A DNA stretch of 64,000 nt from Areca catechu (taxonomy: Eukaryota > Streptophyta > Magnoliopsida > Arecales > Arecaceae): positions 85,569,942 to 85,633,941 of the forward strand of contig CM038044.1 of NCBI GenBank assembly GCA_021397845.1, read 5' to 3'. Positions 1 to 9,999 of this stretch are shown here, in pieces. The translations under genes were made by a program, and so were the position numbers. The notes beneath the pieces were generated by a model. The model saw only the letters and a program-made list of their open reading frames with translations. It did not search any database and was not told the origin of the DNA. The number at the start of each line of letters is the position of its first letter. The stretch's first letter is position 1.

Positions 1-187
1 TAGTTGGGTTCATCACTAGGTTAGACCTAAGTTTAGTTGAACCGGATTATAAGAAGATTAAACAAAAGTTGTTTAAGGCCCTTCTTTAGAACTATCTAAT
101 AGTTAGATTAGCTGATCCATTCATCTAAAATGGATCCAATTAGTGGCTTAGTGGATGCCCGAGTCTTTAGGCTAGTCTGATCAAGTC

Positions 188-330
188 TGGTAAACCGACT
201 GGTGTCGAGGTAGGTTTGGCATTGTGATCATGGTTGTATGAGGCTACCTCTTTCCTGGCCAACTTGGTTGGTGTCTAGGAAAGATGGTTAATGGCGGATA
301 CTCACCCATGATCTCACCTACCTGGCTAGT
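188..330 (+). other. Shared leader module, copia A1 copy
   Basis: Box 1 is ACTGGTGTCGAGGTAGG (198-214). Box 2 is CCTGGCCAAC followed by TTGGTTGGTGTCTAGGAAAG (254-283). Box 3 is CACCTACCTGGCTAG (315-329). The same three boxes, in order and with similar spacing, occur in the leaders of copia A2, B and C and of gypsies D and F. The halves CCTGGCCAA and TTGGTGTCTAGG are partly complementary, so box 2 can fold on itself or pair with box 1 or box 3. The role is unknown; packaging or dimerisation is a guess. Confidence 0.7.
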
Positions 331-709
331 CGAGTCGACCAGAACTGATTGGAAAAGCTCAATGACTTGAGTTAACCCATGTCACCCAGGTTGATCGGTC
401 TGACTGATCTATAGGTGCCCATGGATCATTTGTTGATTTATTTCAACCCTCCTGGAATCTAATTGATTCAGTGGGAGGTTGATCCATATCCTTGTCTTTT
501 CTTCTGTCACAACTAAAAAAATCCTCTAAATTTATTATGTCCTTAAAAAGACTAAGTCAAGGAGTTGACAGTGTCTTAGCCTCCCATTAAGTTGGATAGA
601 AATGTGTCCACTAGCTTGGTGTGCATCGGCAGTTTCATAGAACGGGTGTACATCCGGCGACTGGAATTTCTATCTGATTGATGATGGTTCAATGCAACCT
701 CCTTAACGG

Positions 710-937
710 GACCAGGTGGGCCGGCCATAGTCGGGCTTGGTCTTTAGTTAGCTGGAAGCATTGGATTTGTCATTTTAATGGTTGGACCTAACCAGAGACC
801 CGCAATAGGAGGCTCCTAGGCTGATTGGGGTGTTCTCTGGGGCAAAATAAAATACTGAAAATTGTTTAGGGAAACAATTGGTTTATGAACCTACCTTTAG
901 GCTCGTATGGGTGAGCTGGCCATAGTCGGGCTCATGC
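710..937 (+). other. Two leader hairpins with a common loop (copia A1)
   Basis: Hairpin 1 pairs GACCAGG (710-716) with CTTGGTC (736-742) around the 19-nt loop TGGGCCGGCCATAGTCGGG. Hairpin 2 pairs GGGTGAG (909-915) with CTCATGC (931-937, one mismatch) around CTGGCCATAGTCGGG. Both recur in copia A2 at 55978-56010 and 55782-55812, with nearly the same loop and altered but still complementary stems. Loops are conserved more than stems, which suggests RNA structure. The stems are short, so each hairpin alone is weak evidence. Confidence 0.55.
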
Positions 938-1085
938 GAGGCCTATTGGATTTCAGTACCCACTTGAAAAAGTGTTTTCACGGATTGGAGTTAGAGGCTA
1001 CCAATCTGAAAAATTAGTGGGAGAAACCTTTAGACTAAAGTCCAAGTCTTTTGGTTAAATTATTAATTCATACACTTATTTGGTC

Positions 1086-1103
1086 TTATTTTCTTTTCAG
1101 ATG
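1086..1103 (+). promoter_or_regulatory. Splice-acceptor-like tract abutting the gag ATG
   Basis: A pyrimidine-rich run ending in CAG lies directly against the gag ATG (1101-1103). Copia A2 has the same arrangement: TTTTCCTTTCAG followed by ATG on the minus strand, ATG at 55616-55614. A conserved acceptor here would let an intron remove much of the long leader and leave gag first in the spliced RNA. No donor was identified, so use as a splice site is an inference. Confidence 0.4.
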
Positions 1104-4100
1104 TCTTCTAATTTATCGCTCCGGTCACTTCTCGATAACGAGAAGTTAAAGGGTCACAACTTCGATAGTTGGTATCGAAGATTGAGAATCGTTCTGGAGC
1201 ATGAACGGATCCTCTATGTGATAACGAATCTGGCACCTGAAATCCATCCCGCTAATGCACGGAGTGTGGTCAGAGATGCTTATCTGAAGTGGGTCTCTGA
1301 TCGGACTACTGTCCGATGCATTATGTTAGCGGCGATGAACGACGAGTTCAGTCGCAAATTCGAGGAGGCCCAACCTGATGAAATCCTTCAAAAGTTGAAG
1401 GAATCCTTCAGCACCCCGGATGATGTAGAATGGAACAAAGTGTCTTGTGCCATCTACAATTCCAAGATGCCGAATGGCGGTTCAGTCACTGATCATGTAT
1501 TGTACATGATCGAGTTGATTGAAAAACTGGGCAAACTCGAATGCCTCTTGCATGAGCAGCTCGGCAAGGATGCGATCCTGAATTCTCTTCCCTCTTCCTA
1601 TCTTGATTTTCTCGATCATTATAGAATGAACAAGCCTGCAGTTAACTACCATGGTCTTTTGGGGTTGCTGCAGACTTTTGAGAAAGACCACCAACTGAAT
1701 AAGGGGGTGGTGAATTTAGTGGGAGGTAGTAGAGGTCGTCGTCCCTTTAAGAAAGGGAAGAAGAAATCAAATAAGAAGGAAAAGAAGGTGCATAATGCTC
1801 CTGGCCCTAGTCAGACCAGGAAGTATAAGGCTGATCATTCTTCTGCAGAATGTTTCTACTGCAAGAAGAAGGGACACTGGAAGAGGAACTGTCCTCTTTA
1901 TATTACGTCCCTTGATCCGAACAGGCCGAGGAAGCAGAAGTCTGTTGAACAAGGTATTTATATGATAAAACCTTGCAATTACTCAATTGTTGATACTGCT
2001 AACTGGGTATTGGATACTGGTAGTCCAATTCATGTTTGTAATTCATTATAGGGACTTCAAGTTAGCAGAAGATTTGAAGATGGAGAACAGTTTCTGAGCG
2101 TCGGGAATGGAAATCGTGTTCTAGTACGGGCGGTCGGAGTCCTGCATCTTGTCTTTGAGTCTTGTACTGTCAAACTAGTCGACTGTCACTATTGTCCTAG
2201 TTTCATTATGAGCATAATCTCTGTAGGCCTTTTGGCCAATTGTGGTTTTGAACTATCAATAAAAGAAGATTTTTGCAATGTTATTTTGAATAATTCTGTT
2301 ATAATGAAAGCTAGATTAAATAATGGCATATATGTACTATCAAGGCCGGTTAGTGTAATGTACACTTCTAGCAAACGCCCAAGATTAGATAATGTTAATG
2401 ATTTGTATCTTTGGCACTGTAGGCTAGGTCATATTAACCAAAATAGGATAAACAAGATGCGAGGAGATGGACTCCTCGAGGTCAGTAATTCTGAATCACT
2501 GCCCACTTGTGAATCCTGTTTACTTGGTAAAATGACCAAGTCACCTTTTAAGGGAAAAGGTGAATGAGCTACAGAACTTCTAAGTCTAATACATACTGAT
2601 ATATGTGGACCGATGACAGTTAGTGCCAGAGGAGGATACAAATATTTCATTACTTTTATAGATGACTTTTCAAGGTTTGGTTATGTCTTTTTATTGAGAC
2701 ATAAGTCTGAGTCGTTTGAAATGTTCAAACGATACCGTAATGAAGTAGAAAAACAAACTAGAAAAAGTATTAAAACCCTTCGATCTGATCGAGGTGGTGA
2801 ATACTTATCTGGTGAATTTTTGACATATCTTGAGGAGAATGGAATTCTCTCTCAGTGGACTCCTCCAGGAACACCACAGTTGAATGGTGTGTCCGAAAGG
2901 AGGAATCGAACCTTGTTGGACATGGTTCGATCCATGATGGGCTTTGCAACTCTGCCACTATCCTTTTGGGGATATGCGCTTCAGACAACCTGTTACTTGT
3001 TAAATAATGTTCCAAGTAAGTCTGTTGTCTCCACTCCGTATGAGATGTGGAATGGACGTAAACCCTCAATCTCACACCTTCGGGTCTAGGGTTGTCCGGC
3101 TTAAGTAAAGCGTTTAGACTCAGACAAACTTGGTCCAAGATCTGATCGGTGTTTATTCATTGGTTATCCTAAGGAAACCAAAGGGTATTTCTTCTATTTG
3201 GAGAATGAACAAAATGTGTTCGTTGCTCTTAGAGCTATCTTTTTGGAAAAGGAGTTCCTTGGAGAAGGAACTATAGCCTCTAAGATTGAACTTGATGAAG
3301 TTCAGCCAATAGAAGAACCTACACACTCTAAGGACATCGTAGAACCGGCTGTGATTGAATCACACCCAGAATCCATTAGGAGATCCGGTAGAATACCGCG
3401 TCAGCCGGAAAGATACTACGGTTTCTTGATCCGGGATGGCGATCCCATTGAGCTCGATGAGAACAATGAGGATCCGATCACCTATATGGATGCTCTTCAG
3501 AGATCTGACTCTGAGGCATGGCTTGGAGCCATGCGATCCGAAATGGAGTCCATGGAAATCAACAATGTTTGGACATTGGTTGATCCGCCTGAAGGGATAA
3601 AACCCATCAGGTGTAAATGGATCTTCAAGAGGAAAAGGGCGCAGATGGGAAGGTAGAAACCTATAAAGCCCGTCTGGTTGCCAAGGGCTATCGTCAGCGA
3701 TATGGTATCGATTATGACGAGACTTTCTCCCCTATGGCAATGCTGAAGTCCATTCGGATCATGCTTTCTTTGGCAGCATATTTTGTTTACGAGATCTGGC
3801 AGATGGATGTCCGAACCGCTTTTCTAAATGGGGAGCTGGAAGAGGATGTGTATATGATACAGCCTGAAGGGTTCACATCCACAGATGAATCAAAAGTATG
3901 CAAGTTGCAGAGGTCCATCTATGAACTCAAGCAAGCGTCTCGAAGTTGGAACTTACTGTTTGATAGGTGTATCAAATCGTATGGCTTCGTTAGGAATGGA
4001 GAAGAACCGTGCATCTATAAATGGGTTAATGGTTCTGTGATTGTATTCCTAGTACTGTATGTTAACGACATTCTCTTAATCGGGAATGATGTCGCAGCAT

Positions 4101-5044
4101 TATAAGGAATAAAGGTCTGGTTATCATCTCAGTTCTCCATGAAAGACTTGGGTGAAGCTTCTTACATACTAGGTATGAAGAGCTATAGAGATAGATCTAA
4201 GAAGCTTTTGGGATTGTCCCAGTCTATGTACATTGACACCGTGCTGAAATGGTTCAGCATGGAAAATTTCAAGAAAGGCTATCTCCTGATAGGTTCTGGA
4301 ATTACTCTTTCCAAGAAGGATTGTGCGACAACTCCTGAGGAAAGAGAGCGCATGTGTAGAGTACCTTATGCTTCTACAGTAGGCTCTATCAGGTATGCTA
4401 TGACTTGTACTAGACTAGACGTGGCATACTCACTAGGAGTAGTGAGCAGATACCAGTCTGACCCAGGTGAGGTGCATTGGAAGGTGGTTAAGTCCATCCT
4501 TAAGTATTTGAGAAATACTAAAGATCAATGGCTGATTTATGGAGAACCTGACTTGAAACTTGTGGGGTACTCTGACTCTAGTTTCTAGTCAGATAGAGAT
4601 GATAGCAAGAGTGTGTCAGGGTTTGTATTTACCCTGAATGGAGGAGCGATCTGTTGGAAAAGTTCTAAGCAGGCAACTGTTGCAGACTTGGTATGCGAAG
4701 CAGAATACATTGCAGCATCAGATGCAGCAAAGGAAGATGTGTGGTTGCGGAAGTTCCTTGGAGAGCTAGGGGTGGCACCTTCCCTAGATGGTCCTGTTCC
4801 GGTGTATTGTGACAGCACTGGAGCCATTGATCAAGCTAAGGAGCCTAAAGCTCATCACCGGACCAAGCACATACTGCGGCACTACCACCTCGTACGAGAG
4901 ATCGTGGAACGAGGCGACATCAATCTTCTGAAGATCGATGGAAAAGAAAATCTTGTCGACCCCTTCACTAAAGCCCTCGGAATAAAAGAGTTCGATTATT
5001 GTAAATGGGAAATGGGTATTAGATACTCTTCTGATTGGCTTTAA
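1101..5044 (+). pseudogene. Copia A1 gag-pol polyprotein, broken
   Basis: This encoded the single gag-pol polyprotein of a copia element. I take ATG 1101 over the upstream in-frame ATG at 1080 because copia A2 aligns from there. Visible parts are gag, a CCHC zinc knuckle (CFYCKKKGHWKRNC, 1851-1892), protease active site LDTG (about 2010-2021), the GAG-pre-integrase zinc region, the integrase core with SDRGGEY and NGVSERRN, reverse transcriptase, and RNase H with CDSTG. Breaks are stops at 2049, 2565, 3087, about 3105, 4103 and 4586, plus a one-base loss near 3630 in a purine run inside reverse transcriptase. The catalytic YVDD box reads YVND (4058-4069), which would itself abolish activity. 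Stop TAA is at 5042-5044, just before the polypurine tract. The element is dead as a coding unit. Confidence 0.9.
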
Positions 5045-5057
5045 TACAAGTGGGAGT

Positions 5058-5300
5058 TGTTGGGAATTGTGTCCCAAAGCCAATCGCCTGGGTTGTAGGC
5101 GGTTGAGCTAAGTATTGTACTTTTTCTTTGAATTAATAAAATATTTTTGGCAGCTCATCACATACTAAATTTCCCTGAAATGAACTCTTTCCATGTGATG
5201 AAGTTCTTAGGACTATACTGACTTCAATACAGACAGGATGTATCGAGTGGTCCTTAAAGGTGATGGTGCCTGACTTCTTGGATCATGGAATTTGAATGAT
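5058..5300 (+). repeat. 3' LTR fragment of copia A1
   Basis: The LTR starts with TGTTGGGAATTGTG at 5058, directly after the polypurine tract. It aligns with the reverse complement of the A2 LTR read down from 42385, for example at the shared GAAATGAACT stretch near 5175. Similarity fades after about 5270. The expected 1.9 kb LTR is therefore truncated, probably by deletion or by the LTR-like block to its right. The right edge is uncertain. Confidence 0.7.
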
Positions 5301-7011
5301 AACTAGGGCCTCAACACCCCACTCTCATATATGCAATGCTTACCCAGTAGAGCACTTTCACAAACACAACGCTTACCTAGAAATTGTAAAAAATGACAGA
5401 GTTTCATTAACAAAAGCATAAATTAATTACAAGGGGGGAATGGAGCGGTATTTATAGACCCTCCATTCATGCTAGAATGATAAGAATAAAATTCTACAAG
5501 ATAAATAAGATAACCCAGGACTCTACTCTTCTACTAGACTTGGATGAAAACTTCTTGAAATTTAAAATGGATAGGCTCCCTTGCACTTGGACTTCTCCAT
5601 GAGATGGGCGACAAGAATGGGATGATGCTTCGACAAATGAAGGAAGAATTCGTGAGACCTCCTCTTGAATTTGAATTGGGTGACAAAAAATGAGATGGGC
5701 GACATTTCTTGGCTTAGACTCCTTCTTGGCGTTGATCTTCAATTTGACCTCCTTGCATTTGACAATAGATCAAGATAACCTCAATCTTGTCTTGGAATAG
5801 GACTCCTTGTTTTGGGTTTGAATGGATTTCTTTGAATTTAAATGGTCTCTAATATTTTCTTGAATTTCGAACTCAATCTTGTTAGGATAGATAAGAGCCC
5901 ACTTGTAGTTGAATTCATCTAAGTATGCACCCCATTTTCCTTGGCCGACTCTTCTTGGAATGGCGACAAAATAAGAAGAGGATGGGCATTAAAAGAGGTT
6001 GGGCGACACTTCATTCTCATTCCTTGTTTTCAAATTAGAAGATAGATCAAGATGTCCTTCATCCTATCTTTAATTTTGAATGGAATTCCTTTGGATTTGA
6101 ACTTTTTCATGATAGGCGATAAAATGAAAAGGGCGACAATTCTTTTTTCATTTTGGCGTCAACTCTTCTTGGACTCTTCCTTGATCTTCTTAAATTTGAA
6201 AGGTAGATAAGATAATCCTCCATTTTATCTTGGAACTTGGATGAGATGAGGATAGAACCAGCTTTGAATTTTGAATGGATGAGGTGCTCCTCTTTTTGTG
6301 GGTGACAAAATGAGGATGAGGGGAGGTACTAAATGAGATGAGAGTCCTTCCATCTCACTTCTCTTAAAGCGGCGACAACTTGGAATTCAAATGGACGACA
6401 AATAGGGTGCAATGAGGCACCCTTCTTGGATAAACTTGAAATTTAAAATGATGTCTGGATGTCTGGATGTCTGGATGTCCGGATGTCTGGATGTCTGGAT
6501 GTCCGGATGTCCGGATGTCCGGATGTCTGGATATCTGGATGTCTAGATGTCGAGATGTCTGGAAGTCTGGATGTCTCGATAAAAATAAAGACAACCTTCT
6601 TTTGACATTGAGTTGCCATCCAAGGTGATGAAGTAAGACATACTACCCCAAGTGGCAGGTGACAAGGCTTCATGAAGCGATGATGTGGCATGAAGTGATG
6701 ACTGGCATGATGACATGGCACGGTGACATGGCATGGTCAATTGAACTTGAACCTTGACTAACATATGAACCCCTTTGACTAAATCAAGCACTAACTATAA
6801 GACTCAGTACAAGCAAACCTAACTTTAATTAGTGCTTGACTAAATCAAGCACTAACTATAAGACTAACTATAAGACTCAGTCCAATTTGCAACTCAAAGC
6901 AAACTAATTTTAATTACATGACTCAATTAATTACAAGGACTCAATTATTCATGAATGAATTAAGACGAGCTACTCATTGGTGATCCACAATAAGCTGGGA
7001 GGGTTCTAACA
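5300..7011 (-). repeat. Probable LTR, minus strand, family unassigned
   Basis: No gene is visible here. On the minus strand the block could begin with TGTTAGAACCCTCCC at 7011, preceded by a purine run (AGGAAGAGA) that looks like a polypurine tract. A TATAAATA box lies at 5456-5449 on the same strand. Many diverged copies of a short phrase around 'gggcgacaa' fill the middle. The left end and a target duplication were not found, so it may be a solo LTR or one LTR of a rearranged element. LTR status is inferred from structure alone. Confidence 0.4.
6450..6580. repeat. 8-bp minisatellite (GATGTCTG)n
   Basis: About 16 head-to-tail copies of the octamer CTGGATGT, with scattered CTGG to CCGG changes. 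Three octamers make eight codons, so open frames on the minus strand here show an eight-residue periodic peptide. These are by-products of the repeat and should not be taken as genes. Confidence 0.9.
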
Positions 7012-8195
7012 TCTCTTCCTAGCTCTGGTGTTCCTCCTATTTTCCCCTTAAGGGGCCTATCCATCAGACCAAAAGTTAGACGAAGCCTAATGGGTTGCTC
7101 GGAAGCACCATCTCCTTAAACGGCTTGCTCCACAGCATCATCATCCATCCATCTGATTGGAAGTCGGACAAAGCCCAATGGGTTTCTTTGTTGCACCGTC
7201 TCCTTAGACGGCTTGCTCCACAGCACCATCATCCATCTATCTGACTGGAGTTTGATGAATTTTGATGGGATGCTCCATAGCATGATCTCCTTAGATGACT
7301 TTCTCCACAGCACCATCATCCATCCATCTGATCAGAAGTCAGACGAAGCTCAATGGGATGTGTTGCCACCAAGATCGTTGTGGCCTGTAGCTCCGACGCG
7401 TCGGGCAGGCCCTGCCATCGGAGGCTAGGTCCTCCCCTCTCCGATCGACTCCGGGGTTTGCTGCCTTGCAAAATAGAGAAGACCTAGGTCAGGGATTTCG
7501 GTGAGGACACTCCGATGATCAAGTTAGTGGGATGATCGAGGAGAACAGAACCTCTGAGGTGAGGAGCTTGGGAGACTCCCTCGCCTTAAGGGTGACAAGA
7601 TAGAAATGTTCAAATAGTAGAAAGAAGAAATGGAGAGCGCAGGGCGGGGAGGTTCTCTGACCGGCCCCTTGGCTGCTAAGATTTCGGTTGCTTGCTTACC
7701 TCCCCCCGCCCCTCTCGCTTAGTATTTTTTTTCTTAGCTCTCTTACCTTTTCTCTTTTCTCCTTTGTACATTCGGTGGCCCAGAGCTCTCCCCTGGGGGT
7801 TTTGTCCTGGTCTCCCTTTGAGGGTGCGGCACTTCTATTTTAGGAGGGGTCGTCAATGTGTTGCAGGGCCTAGGGCCTTGACAGGAACTCCTTTTGGGGG
7901 AACCCTGGGTCTCATGCCGCATCAGTCAATGTCCTCCGGTCGTATGGTGGTGGACGTGGCAACACATTACAGGGCCTCAGGCCTAGTGGAACTCACCTTG
8001 CACAGAGCATGTGAGCAGCGTGTCGCGGAGCTTGAATTAATGACAAGGCATGCGCCACCTCCAGGGAGTTGTAGGAGGACTGGGACCCCCATGCCGTGAT
8101 TTGAATTTCTGTCGATCTTTCCCTCCATCGCTGGGGGGAATTCTAGCCTATGCATGGTAGGGAGAGACCTTCCTTCGGGAGGCTCGCCCTTGGCA
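7012..8195. repeat. Unassigned repetitive sequence
   Basis: This is the left part of the repeat that copia B later split. It holds the 87-bp tandem repeat and a GC-richer stretch (about 7360-8150). I see no primer site, protease, integrase or reverse transcriptase signature. The short open frames, including one at 7692-8099, show no recognisable family. It is probably the non-coding inside or edge of a non-autonomous retroelement, but that is inference. Confidence 0.4.
7100..7340. repeat. Tandem repeat, 87-88 bp unit, about three copies
   Basis: The phrase CTTGCTCCACAGCA recurs at 7124 and 7212, and as CTTTCTCCACAGCA at 7299, giving a period of 87-88 bp. Each copy also carries CATCATCCATC and a following 'ctgannggaag' phrase. 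Copies are diverged. No function is apparent. Confidence 0.8.
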
Positions 8196-8405
8196 GCATG
8201 AGCACGACCTCGACGCGGGAGCTGACCTCAGACAGAGGGCTCTCTTTATGAGCATGACTCTGGTTGGGAGCTGACCTCGATAGGAGGGCTCATCTTGGAA
8301 GCATGAGCATGACCCCCACTAGGAGCTGATCTCAGATGGAGGGCTTGCCTCATGAGCATAACTCTGGCTGGAGCTGACCTCGATAAGAGGGCTCGTCATG
8401 GCAAC
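8196..8405. repeat. 52-bp tandem repeat, left half of a split array
   Basis: Monomers of about 52 bp contain GGGAGCTGACCTC, a GAGGGCTC phrase and GCATGAGCAYGACC. They pair into 105-bp dimers (dimer starts at 8196 and 8301). The array stops at GCAAC (8401-8405), where copia B begins, and resumes after copia B at 37084 with GCAGC. The two halves are one array broken by that insertion. Confidence 0.85.
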
Positions 8406-9999
8406 TGATAGAAAAGTGCACTAAGAGCCAATCATTATGAGGGCCTTTTTATAAACTTCCAGCTCATGTATGACATACTTTCATATTAATAAAGGCATTT
8501 GATTTATCATATACTGCTGTGTCTTATTTTCTTATTGATTATGATGAACTCCATAAATTAGGGCAATGGAGTTAGGGTTATGTTGGAGTTCATAACAGTG
8601 AGACCTAATTCCTATAAACCCTAATCTAGAATGTTCCTAGTCGTTGGACCATTGATTCGGGGATCGATGAATCCGAAAAGACTAGCTTATCCTATGTATG
8701 CTCAGTTGATGAGGGTGGTTGATCTCATAACCACTTGTGTAGAGACACTAATATAAGGATAAGGGTGCTCATCAAGGTATGAGTACACTAGACTGATCCA
8801 CACCGGGACTATCTTATGGAAGTCTTACTACTTGTTAAAAGATAGATCCCAGAGTAGAAGTTGTGCATGTGATCTTTATACCTGAGGTCACCATGGTTCC
8901 TTGTGCACATTAAGCCATATTTTGGTTCATACTCATTCATGCTATTGCGGCATGTATAGGATGTTCTGGGTATGGTGGAAGGTGTACAAAGGATATCAGT
9001 AGACCAATAAAAAATCAATCATTCCTGGTAAGAGGAATTGTTATCCCATGCAATCTCTTCGATGAGAGACTCAAGGAGCCTTTGATCAAAGCAGGATGAG
9101 ATTAGTGGAATCTAATCAGTCATCAGTTGACTCCTCATGATCGAGCTGAGATTCGATATGATTAAGTGTTAGGGTTTGACATATATCCATACCTATCACT
9201 TGATCGGAATAATGGGAGATCGAAATATTAAATTGCACGGTAACTTATTACTGAAGGGTATTTTGGTATTTTTCACCAAATTCCTTATCTTCTGGGTTAG
9301 CATGACACGTCGCTAGACATCAATCTTGTCTTGTAGGTTTTTATGAAGCAATTGGTTTGGTTTCATGAGTCAATTCGATGTGTGATTCGAATTGGACAAT
9401 TAGGTGAGCCAATTTGACCTAATTAGGTCAATTGGGTTCGATCGGATCGAATCGGCTCAAACCTAAACCTACTGCTGGCTAGATGTGAAACCCAATGGGT
9501 CATACACAATAAAGACTTGGCCAAGGAAGTCATTCATGATTTAATTAGGGTCATAGGTCCTAATTGGTTAACCAGATTGCATACTAGCATATGTAGGCTA
9601 ACCTAATTCCTAACCCAATTGGATTGGGTCCGGTTGCTTGCTAATCGGGCTAACCTAATTATGGAAAACCTAAATTAGGTTGAGTTCTAAGTGGGGCTAG
9701 CCAAATCAGAGCTTGATCTGATTATAATTTGAACTTAAGGGCATTTTGGGTGCCATATATGAAGAGTCCCAATGGCATGGGACTCTTGGTACCTAATGAT
9801 ACCTTAACTTCAAAAGGGCATAGAAGGGCCTACAGACCTTTGATCTGAAAATAAAAGATATGGTCAAAAAGCTTATTTGATGCCCTTTCCAATGACACCC
9901 ATATTGTATATGTTTGACCAAGTCAATTTGATGCTTTGGGCGGACTAAATAGAAAGGGAAGGACTATTGGCACCCTTTGGCTCACCCGGGAGAAAGTAT
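8406..9999 (+). repeat. Copia B 5' LTR, segment 1
   Basis: Matches the start of the copia B 3' LTR (34453 onward) with many single-base differences. It stops at AAGTAT (9994-9999), where copia C begins. In the undisturbed 3' LTR the sequence continues from AAGTAT straight into GGCATG (near 36045), which fixes the insertion point. Confidence 0.9.

Larger units (their letters stand above)
1..5300 (+). mobile_element. Copia A1, decayed Ty1/copia element (Angela-like)
   Basis: This is a plus-strand Ty1/copia element whose 5' LTR lies left of the window. What remains is about 1.1 kb of leader, a broken gag-pol (1101-5044), a polypurine tract (AAGTGGGAG, 5049-5056) and the first part of the 3' LTR. 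The order gag, protease, integrase, reverse transcriptase, RNase H is the copia order. The LTR start TGTTGGGAATTGTGTCCC matches the minus-strand copy A2 (LTR edge at 42385), so the two belong to one family. The right edge near 5300 is approximate, because the LTR fades into unrelated sequence. The Angela assignment rests on the long leader, the Met-tRNA primer site seen in A2 and gag resemblance recalled from BARE-type elements. Confidence 0.85.

Noticed and set aside
6364..6791. Overlapping minus-strand frames with His-Pro-Asp-Ile and Thr-Ser-Arg type repeats
   Set aside because: They are translations of the 8-bp minisatellite, not proteins.
7692..8099. Open frame of 135 codons in GC-rich sequence
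   Set aside because: No recognisable domain, biased composition, and it lies in an unassigned repeat; likely chance.
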